DNA of 64,000 nucleotides from Elusimicrobiota bacterium (GTDB taxonomy: Bacteria; Elusimicrobiota; Elusimicrobia; UBA1565; UBA9628): assembly GCA_016212795.1 (NCBI GenBank), contig JACRDT010000025.1:62001-126000 (forward strand). Direction: 5' to 3'. Positions 48,151 through 56,579 of this stretch are shown one piece after another. The stretch's first letter is position 1; each line of letters begins with the position of its first letter. A program made the position numbers and the translations under genes. The notes under the pieces are model-generated. The model saw only the letters and a program-made list of their open reading frames with translations. It searched no databases and was not told where the DNA came from.

Positions 48151-48188
48151 GTACTAATCCGTAAAATTACGGCAAGTTCCCGGAAACG

Positions 48189-49253
48189 CTATTTCAGGGG
48201 TTTCGGCTTGTAGCCCAGGAAGGCGACGGCCTCGGGATGGTCGGTGACCCGCTTGTTCTCGAAATCGAGCGTGGTCAGCACCGCGCTGCACAGCGAGCCG
48301 TCGACGATGCGATGGACCCTCAACTGGTAGGTGGTCGAGTACATCTCGCCGCGGACGTATTCGACTTCGACCCAGAGCCCCCGGCCCTCCCAGGGCGCGA
48401 GGGTCTCGGCGACGGCCTTGCCGTAGCTCCCGTAGTCCTCGTCGCCCATCCTGCTCGTCACGCCCTGGTTCATGACGAGCAGCCCGACGTCGCTCTCGTC
48501 GGCCGGGATGTTCTTGGCGATGAACTTTGGGGCCTTGGCGGCCGGGCAGGGCACGAGCTGGAGGGTCGACGGGTCCTCCCGCCGTATCTCCGCGACGGCG
48601 TCCGCGGCCCTGTCGAGCATCTGGATGCCCGCGATGTCGTCGGGCATCAGGCACGCCGTGACCCACCGGCGGTGCATGATGTCGGGCATCTCCAGCGGCT
48701 TGGGGTCGAGCCCGACGCGGGTGGCGATGAAGGTCGGGTCGAAGTCCTTCACCGGGTAGAGCATGTCGGTCACGAGATTGAGCCCCGCCCCGCAGTCGAC
48801 CTCGACCAGGTAGAACTGCAGCTTCCTCGAGATGAAGTAGTAGGCCGCGGGCATCATCCAGAGGAACCCCCGCATGGGGAAGAACGCCCAGTGCCTGGCT
48901 TCGCTCAGGTTCTCGTAGAAGGACTTGGCGGGGTCCTCCAGGAACTTGACCAGCGCCGCCGTCGGGTCCGCCTCGTCGGTCCCCCCGCACGAAGGGAGGT
49001 AGGGCCCCAGGGGGTTGTCGGCCTCGTTGAGAGCCTCGAAGTGGATGCACGCCAGCAGCAGCATCCACGCCTCGTTCCAGCCGACGAACCTCCGGTCTTT
49101 CCAGGCCTTCTGGGTCTCCTTCCACCAGGGAGCGGCGCCCTTCTCGATCTCCTTGCCGAGATGCCCGAGGATCGCCGCGACCAAAGGCGAGGCCGTCGTC
49201 GCGCCCCGCTTGAGCTGGGCGAGGAGTTCGTCCTGTCGGGTCTCAGCCGCCAC
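48189..49253 (-). CDS. DUF2332-family protein
   Basis: 354 residues from GTG 49253 (GGAG before it). The recognisable block is LVEVDCGAGLNLVTDMLYPV at about residue 138, which corresponds to the family's E-x-G-(A/C)-(S/G)-A-G-L-N-L motif, a methyltransferase-like Gly-rich loop. Later, VTACLMPDDIAGIQMLDRA and the C-terminal GLWVEVEYVRGEMY fit the family's second half. There is no signal peptide, so it is cytoplasmic. The function of DUF2332 proteins is not known; the SAM-binding-like loop hints at a methyltransferase fold. It sits just downstream of the NarL-type regulator with a 19-base gap, so it may be co-transcribed with it. Confidence 0.65.
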   Translation of the reverse strand: MAAETRQDELLAQLKRGATTASPLVAAILGHLGKEIEKGAAPWWKETQKAWKDRRFVGWNEAWMLLLACIHFEALNEADNPLGPYLPSCGGTDEADPTAALVKFLEDPAKSFYENLSEARHWAFFPMRGFLWMMPAAYYFISRKLQFYLVEVDCGAGLNLVTDMLYPVKDFDPTFIATRVGLDPKPLEMPDIMHRRWVTACLMPDDIAGIQMLDRAADAVAEIRREDPSTLQLVPCPAAKAPKFIAKNIPADESDVGLLVMNQGVTSRMGDEDYGSYGKAVAETLAPWEGRGLWVEVEYVRGEMYSTTYQLRVHRIVDGSLCSAVLTTLDFENKRVTDHPEAVAFLGYKPKPLK

Positions 49254-49272
49254 GGCTCGTGCTCCGGCCGCG

Positions 49273-49947
49273 CTACCTGGATTCTTCAGGAGAGATCAGC
49301 CCCATCTCGATGCCCTTGACCACCGCTTCGGTCCTGTTGGAGACCCCGAGCTTCTGGAAGATGGCGTTCAGGTGGTTCTTGATGGTCTTGACCGAGCACT
49401 CCATCTTGGCGGCGATCTCCTTGTTGGCCAGGCCGCTGCCCAGGAGCACGAGCACCCGGATCTCGGTCTTCGTCAGCGCCACGGGCGACCCCTCGCCCTG
49501 CGAGTTGGCCATCTGGCGCAGGCCCGCGATGAGCTTGCCCATGACCGGCTGCGGGATCATCACGCCGTCGTTGGCGAAGGTCTTGAGGGCGTTGACCAAC
49601 TCGGTGGCGGGGAGCATCTTGGAAAGGTAGCCGTTGGCGCCCGCCTGGATGGACTCCATCACGTGCGCCTCGTCCTCGTAGCCCGAGAGGATCAGGACGT
49701 TCGTGTCGGGGCATTCCTTGCGGATGATCCGGGTGGCGGCGATCCCGTCGATGTGCGGGAGCTTGATGTCCATCAGGATGACGTCCGGCTTGAGCTTCTT
49801 GGCCTGCCGGATGACCTCTTGGCCGTCGGCGGCCTCGCCCACGACCTCGACCATCCGCTCGTTCTCCAAGAGGTCCTTGATCCCCTCCCGGAAGAGCGTC
49901 TGGTCGTCAGCGATGAGAACCCTCACCTTCTTCTTCGAAGAAGCCAT
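49273..49947 (-). CDS. NarL/LuxR-family response regulator
   Basis: 224 residues from ATG 49947, AGGAGG eight bases before. The receiver domain (about 8-122) has VRVLIADDQTLFREG, the phospho-acceptor Asp in VILMDIKLPHIDG and the Lys in NGYLSKMLPATE. The HTH domain (about 158-218) has LTKTEIRVLVLLGSGLANKE and VKTIKNHLNAIFQKLGVSNR, the GerE-type DNA-binding motif. It is a DNA-binding output partner for one of the kinases just upstream. The gap 49948-50088 contains a TATAGT/TATACT-like -10 at about 50036-50044 and a GGAGGGG/CCCCTCC hairpin near 50070. Confidence 0.93.
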   Translation of the reverse strand: MASSKKKVRVLIADDQTLFREGIKDLLENERMVEVVGEAADGQEVIRQAKKLKPDVILMDIKLPHIDGIAATRIIRKECPDTNVLILSGYEDEAHVMESIQAGANGYLSKMLPATELVNALKTFANDGVMIPQPVMGKLIAGLRQMANSQGEGSPVALTKTEIRVLVLLGSGLANKEIAAKMECSVKTIKNHLNAIFQKLGVSNRTEAVVKGIEMGLISPEESR

Positions 49948-50088
49948 GCAATCCTCCTAGTCGTCAATCCTTGGCCCGGACTTTCCGCGGCCGACGCGGC
50001 GAGCCGGAATCCGGCATCCTGGCGCGGCGTCTGAGTATACTATATAAACGACGGACCCTTACACTCTCCTCCGGGAGGGGACCCCCTC

Positions 50089-51312
50089 CTAGGACGGCTC
50101 CTTCAACGGCACCGTGAAGGAGAAGGTCGCGCCCTTCCCCAGCCCGGGGCTCTCCACCCAGATCCGGCCGCCGTGGCTCTCCGCGATCTCCCGGGAGATC
50201 GAGAGGCCAAGGCCCAGGCGCCCCCGCTCCTGCTGCCCCGAGCCCTGGCAGAAGCTCAGGAAGATCTTTTCGTGCTCCTCCGGCGAGATGCCTTCCCCGG
50301 TGTCGCTCACGGCGAAGACCACCTCCGAGCCCCGCGCCGCCGACTCATCCCCCGATGGGCGCGGAGCCCCCCAAGCGGGCTCTGCGCGGGAACCCCGGCC
50401 CCCGGCCTCGGCCGCGCCCTTCGCCGGGAGCTCCACCGACAGGGTGACGCCGCCCCCCCTCAAGGTGTGGCGGATGGCGTTCTCGAGGAGGTTGTTGATG
50501 ATCTGGCAGATCCTGCGCCGGTCCGCCCAGATCATGGGCAGGTTCTGCCCGACCTTGCAGGAGAGCGATATCCCGCGGGCCGCGGCGCGGCCCTGGGGAC
50601 CGATGACGATCTCCTCCACCAGGGCGGCCGGGGAGAACCAATCCTTCTCCAGGCGGAACCGCCCCTGCTCGATCGAGGCCCAGTCCACGAGGTCCTCGAT
50701 GAGCCGCTTGATCTGGTTGATGCCCGACGAGATGTAGGCCATGCGCTTCTTCTGCTCGTCGTTGGGGGTCAGGGTCGACGACAGCATCTCGAAGCTCACC
50801 TGCAGGGTCATGAGGGCGTTGGACAGGTCGTGCGACGACATCGACAGGAACTTCGACTTCATCTGGCTCAGGCTCGAGAGCTCCGTGTTGGCCTTCTTGA
50901 GGTCCGCGATGAGGCGCTTGTTCTCCCGCTCGAGGCGGAGCTTGTCGAGCGCCTTGCCGATGGCGTCCTTGAGCTCGGCGAAGTCCACGGGCTTGGTGAG
51001 GAACCGGTAGATCTCCTCCTTGAAGGACTGCTTCGCGAGGTCGACCGACCCGTGCCCCGTCAGCATCAGGACCTTGCTCTCGGTGTTCACGGCCCGGATC
51101 TTCTTGATGACCTCGATCCCCGTGGAGTCCGTGAGCTGGTAGTCCATCAGGATCACGTCGAAGAACTGCTGGCCGACCGCGTCGACGGCCTCGCGGCCCG
51201 TCGCCGCCGGCAGGACCTCGTAGCCGTCGTCCTCGAGGTTGTCGAGGATGCTGTCGCGCATGTTCGCGTCGTCGTCGCAGACCAGGATCCTGGCCTTCTT
51301 GAGCGCTTTCAT
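50089..51312 (-). CDS. Cytoplasmic receiver-histidine kinase fusion
   Basis: 407 residues from ATG 51312. An N-terminal receiver (about 5-120) has ARILVCDDDANMRDS and VILMDYQLTDSTG, with the Asp at about 54. A coiled coil leads to a HisKA domain with LSMSSHDLSNALMTLQ (His at about 160), then HATPase_c with N box IINNLLENAIRHTL, G1 VSDTGEGIS and G2 GRLGLGLSI. There is no membrane helix. Such REC-HK proteins receive phosphate from another kinase and pass it on. Residues 298-323 are a low-complexity loop (KGAAEAGGRGSRAEP) related to the dispersed repeat, inserted inside the ATPase domain's variable loop. A TATAGT box sits six bases before the ATG. Confidence 0.92.
   Translation of the reverse strand: MKALKKARILVCDDDANMRDSILDNLEDDGYEVLPAATGREAVDAVGQQFFDVILMDYQLTDSTGIEVIKKIRAVNTESKVLMLTGHGSVDLAKQSFKEEIYRFLTKPVDFAELKDAIGKALDKLRLERENKRLIADLKKANTELSSLSQMKSKFLSMSSHDLSNALMTLQVSFEMLSSTLTPNDEQKKRMAYISSGINQIKRLIEDLVDWASIEQGRFRLEKDWFSPAALVEEIVIGPQGRAAARGISLSCKVGQNLPMIWADRRRICQIINNLLENAIRHTLRGGGVTLSVELPAKGAAEAGGRGSRAEPAWGAPRPSGDESAARGSEVVFAVSDTGEGISPEEHEKIFLSFCQGSGQQERGRLGLGLSISREIAESHGGRIWVESPGLGKGATFSFTVPLKEPS
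50342..50418 (-). repeat. Diverged dispersed-repeat copy inside the kinase ATPase domain
   Basis: GGGCGCGGCCGAGGCCGGGG at the start matches the consensus of the ligase-like copy; the rest is drifted. It encodes AAEAGGRGSRAEP in frame. Confidence 0.5.
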
Positions 51313-51318
51313 CCCCTG

Positions 51319-51324
51319 ACTATA
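51319..51324 (-). promoter_or_regulatory. Possible -10 box abutting the receiver-kinase start
   Basis: TATAGT ends six bases before the ATG at 51312; transcription would start at or next to the A of the ATG. There is no clear -35 box. Confidence 0.3.
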
Positions 51325-51445
51325 ACAAAAAACGGCAGCCACTCGCCTCCAGAACTTCCCCATCCGTCCGTTCGCGGATGGGGACTTGGCCGGCGTTGCC
51401 GTTCCCTGGGAGGAAAGCCCTGATGAAACGGCATTACCCCCCCGC

Positions 51446-51473
51446 TACTCGCCCCCCCGTGGGGGGGGCGAGT
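51446..51473. repeat. REP-like hairpin in the 51364-51492 gap
   Basis: CTCGCCCCCCC and GGGGGGGGCGAG with the head AAACGGCATTACCCCCCCGC before it. A second hairpin, CCCATCCG/CGGATGGG, lies at 51358-51380. No gene was seen in the gap. Confidence 0.7.
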
Positions 51474-51492
51474 GGTTGGGAGGCGAGTGGCT

Positions 51493-53370
51493 TCAAGCCG
51501 GCTTGGCGACGGGGACGTAGAGGCGGAAGACCGTGCCCTTGCCCAGGGCGCTCTCCACCCGGACGTCGCCCTTGTGGCGGTCCATGACCTTCTTGACGAC
51601 CGCCAGGCCCAGGCCCGTGCCGCGGGCCTTGGTCGTGAAGAACGCCCCGAAGATCTTGTCGAGGATCTCCGGGGGCATGCCCGGCCCCGTGTCGGAGACC
51701 TCGATGACGACCCACTCCCCCTCCAGGTAGGTCCTCATGCCGAGGGTCCCGCTCGTGGGCATGACCTCGATGGAGTTGCCCATGATGTTGCGGATGGCCT
51801 GGCGCATCTCGGTGTGGTCGATGCTCACGGAGGCGTCCGCCCCGTCGAACTTCTTCTGCAGCGTGATGTGGGGCGGGAAGGGGTAGGCGCCGACCAGGTC
51901 CTCCAGGAAGGCGTTGAGGCTCGTCGTCTCGGGCTGGAGCTCCCGGGTGCGGGAGTAGGTCAGGATCTCGCTGATGATGCCGTTGGCCTGCTGGATCTCC
52001 GACTCGATGATCTTGATGTGCTTGGCGATCTTGGGGTCGACCTCGCCCCCCAGCTTGGTCTTGATGAAGTAGGTGGAGTTCTGGATGACCGCCAGGGGGT
52101 TGCGGATCTCGTGGCCGACGACCGACGCCATCTGGCCGATGGCGGCGAGCCGTTCGCGCTTGACGAGCTCGTCCTGCGCGGCCTTCAGCTCGCGGGTCCG
52201 GGCGTCGACGCGCCGCTCGAGGAAGTGGGTGAACTCCTCGAGCTTCTGCTTGGCCTGCACGAGCTCGTCCGTCTTCTCCTTGAGCGACTCGCTCATCGCG
52301 TCGAACCCTTCGGCCAGCTCCCCGACCTCGTGGTTCACGTCGAGCGGCAGCAGGTCCCGGACCTCCTCGAACTGCCCCTTCCCGATGCGGTCCGCGGCGT
52401 CGCGCAGGGCCCTCACGGGCTGGGTGATGTAGCCGGACACGAACAGCGCGACGACGCTCACGCACAACACGACGAAGAGCACGATGTAGACCGTGCGCTT
52501 GAGCATCGCCGTGGAGGTCCGCTCGGCGTAGTCCATGGGCTGCTGGATGAACACCGCCCAATCCAGGTTCTTGTCCGGGATGTAGGCGAACGCGCCGAAG
52601 AGCCTGGTCCCGTCGGTCAGCATCAGCGGCCCCCCGCCCTTCTCGTCCGTCTGGGTCGTGATGATGTTGACGAGCTCGCCGTTGAGCTTGGCCTCCGGCC
52701 GGAAGACCTCCTTCGGGTTGCAGTGGGCGATCACGAACCCGTCGGGAGCCACCACGGCGGCGCTCGACCGCCCGCTGGAAGGGAACTCCATCCCCAGCAT
52801 CTGGGTGAGCCCGTTGAGGCTCACCTTGCCCATGAGGACGCCCACGGGCGCCGACGGCGCCTTGGGGTCCGTGATGGGGACCGCGATGGTCATCGTGGGG
52901 TAGAGCCCCTGGAAGCGCTCGAGGTTCCCCATGAAGAGGCCGCGCTTCAAGGCGGCGAGGAACCATTCGTCCTTCTCGAACTTGCGCATCTCCGGGTCGG
53001 GCCGCAGGAACCGGCCGACCCGCAGCATCTCGGTCCCCGTCGGCGAGACGACCGAGAGCTCCAGGATGGCGAGGTGGACCTGCATGATGCGGTTGAGGAA
53101 CTTCTGCTGCTTCTCCGCGGTCATGCTGGAGAACTCCTCGATCCCGGCCGTCTCCATCAGGACGTTCTTGAACGTCGAGACGTACTTGTGCACCGTGTCG
53201 GCGAACCCCGCCGCCAGGGCCTGCTGCGTGGAGAGGATCTCCTTGCTGATGGACTCGTGCGCGATGCCGATCAGGAAGAACGCCACGACCCCCAACGGCA
53301 GGAGGGACAGGTTCAAGAACCAGAAAAGCAACCGGACGGAGAGTCTTCCTCTCCTCTTGGGCGATGCCAT
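51493..53370 (-). CDS. Membrane sensor histidine kinase with Cache and HAMP domains
   Basis: 625 residues. One helix at about 12-34 and a second at about 296-318 flank a periplasmic dCache-type sensor (about 35-290, with WFLAALKRGLFMGNLERFQG and the typical VVAPDGFVIAHCNP). HAMP (about 319-372) follows, then a coiled coil and HisKA with SVVGHEIRNPLAVIQNS (His about 422). HATPase_c has N box IRNIMGNSIEVMP, G1 VSDTGPGMP and G2 ARGTGLGLAVVKK. It senses a ligand outside the inner membrane and phosphorylates a regulator, probably the receiver encoded directly upstream (53461) or the receiver-kinase downstream. No ribosome-binding site is clear, but TAATAC lies close to the start. Confidence 0.93.
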   Translation of the reverse strand: MASPKRRGRLSVRLLFWFLNLSLLPLGVVAFFLIGIAHESISKEILSTQQALAAGFADTVHKYVSTFKNVLMETAGIEEFSSMTAEKQQKFLNRIMQVHLAILELSVVSPTGTEMLRVGRFLRPDPEMRKFEKDEWFLAALKRGLFMGNLERFQGLYPTMTIAVPITDPKAPSAPVGVLMGKVSLNGLTQMLGMEFPSSGRSSAAVVAPDGFVIAHCNPKEVFRPEAKLNGELVNIITTQTDEKGGGPLMLTDGTRLFGAFAYIPDKNLDWAVFIQQPMDYAERTSTAMLKRTVYIVLFVVLCVSVVALFVSGYITQPVRALRDAADRIGKGQFEEVRDLLPLDVNHEVGELAEGFDAMSESLKEKTDELVQAKQKLEEFTHFLERRVDARTRELKAAQDELVKRERLAAIGQMASVVGHEIRNPLAVIQNSTYFIKTKLGGEVDPKIAKHIKIIESEIQQANGIISEILTYSRTRELQPETTSLNAFLEDLVGAYPFPPHITLQKKFDGADASVSIDHTEMRQAIRNIMGNSIEVMPTSGTLGMRTYLEGEWVVIEVSDTGPGMPPEILDKIFGAFFTTKARGTGLGLAVVKKVMDRHKGDVRVESALGKGTVFRLYVPVAKPA

Positions 53371-53424
53371 CGCAGTAAGTATTATGGACTGAAAATTGTT
53401 GAGGAATTGTTTCCCGGTCGCGAC

Positions 53425-53453
53425 GGCGAGGAATCCGCCGCGGATTCCTCGCC
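53425..53453. terminator. Perfect 13-bp inverted repeat after the single-domain regulator gene
   Basis: GGCGAGGAATCCG (53425-53437) pairs with CGGATTCCTCGCC (53441-53453) around CCG. It lies 8 bases past the stop of the 53461 gene and before the kinase gene, so it may attenuate or stabilise the shared message. There is no T run. Confidence 0.5.
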
Positions 53454-53460
53454 GGGCAGG

Positions 53461-53838
53461 CTAGCGGTTGCGCGACAGGAGCTGGCGGAGCCGCACGGTG
53501 AGCTCCGTCAGGTCGAAAGGCTTGGTGATGTACTCGTCGGCGCCGAGCTCGAAACCCTGCTTCTTCTCCTCGGACGACAGGAAGCGCCCGGTCATCATGA
53601 TGAGGATCGTCTCCTTGGAGCGCTTGCGCAGCGTCGAGCATATCTGGAACCCGGAGGAGTCGGGGAGCTGGATGTCCATGATGACGGCGTCGGGGCTCAG
53701 CTTGATGGCGGCGTCGATGCCGCTCTGCGCCGTCCCCGCCTGATGGCACTCGAAGCCCTCGAGCTCGAGCACTTCCGCGAGGCTCTCCCGCAAGTGGGCG
53801 TCGTCGTCGATGATCAAAAGCTTGTTGGGACTGGGCAT
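53461..53838 (-). CDS. Single-domain response regulator (CheY-like)
   Basis: 125 residues from ATG 53838 (AGGAGG seven bases before). It has only a receiver domain: KLLIIDDDAHLRESL with the acidic pair, VIMDIQLPDSSG with the phospho-acceptor Asp at about 55, MTGRFLSSE (Thr) and EYITKPFDLTE (Lys). No output domain follows, so it works by protein contact or as a phosphate relay between the kinases on the same strand. It starts 4 bases after the OmpR-type gene stop and is followed by the Cache kinase gene. Confidence 0.93.
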   Translation of the reverse strand: MPSPNKLLIIDDDAHLRESLAEVLELEGFECHQAGTAQSGIDAAIKLSPDAVIMDIQLPDSSGFQICSTLRKRSKETILIMMTGRFLSSEEKKQGFELGADEYITKPFDLTELTVRLRQLLSRNR

Positions 53839-53842
53839 CAAA

Positions 53843-54637
53843 CTACCTCCTAATGTCGCCTCCGGGCGGGACCAGCTTGTAACCGACGCAGGGGATCGTC
53901 GTGATGAAGCGCGCGGCACGCCCGAGCTTCTCGCGCAGCCGCCGGACGTGCACGTCCACCGTGCGAGGGGAGCCGAAATAGTTGTAGCCCCACACCCGCT
54001 CGATGAGGTACGGCCGGCTCAAGACCCTGTTGGCCGAACTCAGGAAGACGTAGAGGAGGTCCAGCTCCTTCGAGGTCAGCACGACCTGCTTGCCGGCCAC
54101 GTGGACCGTGTAGCTGGTCAGGTTGAGCTCGATCTCCCCCATCGTGATGACTTCCTCGGATGGGTTGACCTGGATGCGCCTGAGGACCGCCTTGATGCGC
54201 GCGACGCATTCGGCCACGTCCCAGTTGAGCGAGAGGCACTCGTCCGCCCCGGCCTGGAAGAAGGAGAGCCTCAGGCTCGCCTTGTCGCGCGCCGCCGGCG
54301 GCGGGCTGGCCGGCGCGGCCGTGGTGTAGAACCCGGCATACGGGGTCTTGGGCCTGGCGTCCGCCTGGGACGCGAGGTCGGCGTGCTCGACCAGCGCGAT
54401 GATCGGGAGCATCCTCGTCGGGCCGCGGGCCCGGAGGTTCTTCACCAGGGAGACGCCGTCCTCGTCGGCGAGCTTGTGGCCGACGAGGAGGAGGTCGCAG
54501 CTCCGGTTGGCCAGGAGCCCCAGCACCTCCTTGGACCGCTGGGCGATGGTGACGGCGATGTTGTTGGCCCCCATGGCCTCCAGGATGACGCCCGCGCGGT
54601 TGGCTTCCCGCGACGCGTAGACCGCGTTGATTCTCAT
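53843..54637 (-). CDS. OmpR/PhoB-type regulator with degenerate receiver domain
   Basis: 264 residues from ATG 54637. The C-terminal winged helix (about 165-260) is intact: EVITMGEIELNLTSYTVHV, LTSKELDLLYVFLSSANRVL, RPYLIERVWGYNYFGSPRTV and VDVHVRRLREKLG. The N-terminal receiver is not. The usual acidic pair is replaced (MRINAVYASREANRAG), and where the phospho-acceptor Asp should stand the sequence reads CDLLLVGHKLADEDG. About 35 residues rich in Ala/Pro are inserted (about 90-125). So it is probably controlled without phosphorylation, like other atypical regulators of this family. It is the first of three regulator genes here (53838, 53370). Confidence 0.88.
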   Translation of the reverse strand: MRINAVYASREANRAGVILEAMGANNIAVTIAQRSKEVLGLLANRSCDLLLVGHKLADEDGVSLVKNLRARGPTRMLPIIALVEHADLASQADARPKTPYAGFYTTAAPASPPPAARDKASLRLSFFQAGADECLSLNWDVAECVARIKAVLRRIQVNPSEEVITMGEIELNLTSYTVHVAGKQVVLTSKELDLLYVFLSSANRVLSRPYLIERVWGYNYFGSPRTVDVHVRRLREKLGRAARFITTIPCVGYKLVPPGGDIRR

Positions 54638-54649
54638 GCTCGGACGGGA

Positions 54650-55090
54650 TCAGACCTGCTCTAGCGACGAGGTCTCCCCCTCCGCCTCGAGCTCCAGGCT
54701 GAGGCCTCCCAGACCCACGGCGCTCGTGAAGAAGTTGTAGAGCACCACCAGCACGAGGACGAGGGCGTCCATCAGGACCATGTAGAAGACGCCGAAGAGG
54801 ACGGTCGACAGGAGCTTCTGGACCAACGACATGGTCGCAGCCTGCTGGTTGGGCAGGAGCACGAAGGTGATGAACCCTCCGACCAGCCCCAGGGACACGA
54901 GGATGGCGGATACCGCCGGGCGCGTCGCCAGGAGCACCGCGACCCCGGCCACCACGCCGCCGAGGATGGAGAACGGGACCGCCTGCATCTTGGCGCCGAC
55001 GAGCGCGCAGGCCACCCCGATCACCACGCCGATCACGATCAGAGGGTTGGATTTCCAATATGGGTCGATCCGTTTGAGCTGATAAGTCAC
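54650..55090 (-). CDS. Small four-helix membrane protein of unknown function
   Basis: 146 residues from GTG 55090 with GGAGG five bases upstream. Four predicted helices: SNPLIVIGVVIGVACALVGA, FSILGGVVAGVAVLLA, VSAILVSLGLVGGFITFVLL and LFGVFYMVLMDALVLVLVVL. Both ends are polar, and the tail is acidic (LELEAEGETSS). There are no motifs or charged residues in the helices. It starts the string of genes 55090-51493 and sits 12 bases before the OmpR-type gene, so it may feed a membrane signal to that atypical regulator; this is inference. Confidence 0.65.
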   Translation of the reverse strand: MTYQLKRIDPYWKSNPLIVIGVVIGVACALVGAKMQAVPFSILGGVVAGVAVLLATRPAVSAILVSLGLVGGFITFVLLPNQQAATMSLVQKLLSTVLFGVFYMVLMDALVLVLVVLYNFFTSAVGLGGLSLELEAEGETSSLEQV

Positions 55091-55320
55091 CTATGCCTCC
55101 TTGATCAACAACGCCGTCGTCGCCGAAAGGGACCCTCCGACCGGATCCCCCCCGAGGGTACGCTGCAGCCCCCGTCGACCCTTCGGGGGGGTCCCGTTGC
55201 TCCTCGCGCCGCCATGGCCGTCGGCGGTTCGCCCGGGATCCCCTGAGCGGCGTCCGGACTAGCGGCGTCCGGACTAGAGGAAAGATTAACAGACTTAATG
55301 GGAAGTTTCAAGTCCTAATT

Positions 55321-55348
55321 ACTCGCCTCCCCGTGGGGGAGACGAGTG
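55321..55348. repeat. REP-like hairpin in the 55091-55349 gap
   Basis: ACTCGCCTCCCC and GGGGGAGACGAGT form an imperfect stem just past the stop of the sensor gene. A 15-bp tandem duplication (AGCGGCGTCCGGACT, 55246-55275) and GC-rich filler make up the rest of the gap. No convincing gene was seen. Confidence 0.75.
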
Positions 55349-55349
55349 A

Positions 55350-56471
55350 TTAAACCCGCAGGCCGGCGGTCTTGGGCTCGAAGATGATCAGGGTCCGGCG
55401 CAGCTCCCCCTCCTCCTCGAGATGCACCGCCCGGACATGGCAGGATTGCGACCGGAACATCGTATCGGCCTCCACCACCTGGTTGGGACGGTCCAAGGCG
55501 AGTCCCACGAGCCGGAGCACGTCCTGCTGCTGCGTGTCGATGACGTCCAGGAGGTGCATCTTGCCGTCGGCGGCGACCGTCCCGGTCACCTGAAAGTTGG
55601 TATAGAGGACGGAGTTGTCCTCGTCCACGACGATGGCCTGGTGGTTCTTGGCGACGACGGCCGAGAGGATCGTCTTCCACCACCGCGCCTCGGCCTGGCC
55701 CCGCTGCTTCTCCTTCACCATGGTGCTGGTCAACTCGCGGCTGACCTTCCCCAGGAAGTTCACCAGGGAGTTGGCGAGATCACCGATCTCGTCGCGCCGT
55801 GCCGGGAACTTGAGCTCGAGGCTCTTCAAGGAGACGGCCTCCACGGCGTCGCGCAGCGCCAGGAGCGGGTTGAGCACGAAATGATGGAGGAAGAAATAGA
55901 GCGGGATGCCCATGAGGAGCAGCACGCCGACCGCCCCGACGACGTACTTCCTCATCGCCGTGTTGATGTGTTTGACGACCCCTTCCCGGCTGACCTGCAT
56001 GTTGAGCACGCCCATGACCTCGCCCCGGGCGGCCAGGGGAATGGCGATGTCGTAGAGGGGAACACCCGGGACCGCGCGGATCATCGGGGTCTTGGACAGC
56101 CAGCACTGCTCGATGGCGTCCGTCGGGATGGTGATCTCCTTCGAGAATTGGTCGAAGTTCTTGGTGATCTGCGCCGGGTCCTTGAACCAGCGGACCTCGC
56201 CGTATTTATTAAGGTAAAGCAGCGACGCCACCCTTTCGTCCTTGGCGAACTGGGTGATGGTGTCGAATTCGTCCATGGAGATCGCGGCCTGGTTGCGGGA
56301 GAGCCCGGTGATGAGCTTCGAGGCGTGCACGCGGACCAGGTCAAGGACGTCGAGCTTGAGCCGTTCGTCGAAGTTCCACTTGAAGAGGTTGTAGTAGAAG
56401 ATGCCCCCCAGGAACATCACGTAGACGCCGATGCCCAGGAACCACATGCCCCACTTGGCGGACAATCTCAT
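55350..56471 (-). CDS. Membrane sensor with HAMP and PAS-like domain but no output domain
   Basis: 373 residues. Helices at about 8-30 and 176-198 flank a periplasmic sensor (about 35-172) with YLNKYGEVRWFKDPAQITKN and IPLAARGEVMGVLNMQVSRE, as in sCache/PAS folds. A HAMP-like linker is followed by LVNFLGKVSRELTSTMVKEK. Residues 260-370 look like a cytoplasmic PAS domain (HQAIVVDEDNSVLYTNFQVT and so on). There is no HisKA, ATPase, GGDEF, MCP or phosphatase domain. The protein may signal by contact to the 4-helix protein or the OmpR-type regulator next in line, or be a truncated kinase; it ends naturally at a stop before a hairpin. Confidence 0.75.
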   Translation of the reverse strand: MRLSAKWGMWFLGIGVYVMFLGGIFYYNLFKWNFDERLKLDVLDLVRVHASKLITGLSRNQAAISMDEFDTITQFAKDERVASLLYLNKYGEVRWFKDPAQITKNFDQFSKEITIPTDAIEQCWLSKTPMIRAVPGVPLYDIAIPLAARGEVMGVLNMQVSREGVVKHINTAMRKYVVGAVGVLLLMGIPLYFFLHHFVLNPLLALRDAVEAVSLKSLELKFPARRDEIGDLANSLVNFLGKVSRELTSTMVKEKQRGQAEARWWKTILSAVVAKNHQAIVVDEDNSVLYTNFQVTGTVAADGKMHLLDVIDTQQQDVLRLVGLALDRPNQVVEADTMFRSQSCHVRAVHLEEEGELRRTLIIFEPKTAGLRV

Positions 56472-56579
56472 TGAACATCCATCTTAATACGGGTCCGATT
56501 CCGACATTCTACCTTAATCGCCGCGAATGTGGCCAGGGGACACGGGCAGTGGACTCTCAAGGCTTGGACCCGCGGGGCG

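Noticed and set aside
48189..49125. 323-codon minus-strand frame overlapping the DUF2332 gene
   Set aside because: Arg/Gly/Pro-rich out-of-frame shadow; the DUF2332 frame carries the recognisable motif.
55105..55311. 68-codon minus-strand frame in the 55091-55349 gap
   Set aside because: Arg/Pro/Gly-rich, includes a 15-bp duplication, no ribosome-binding site and no pattern of a real protein.
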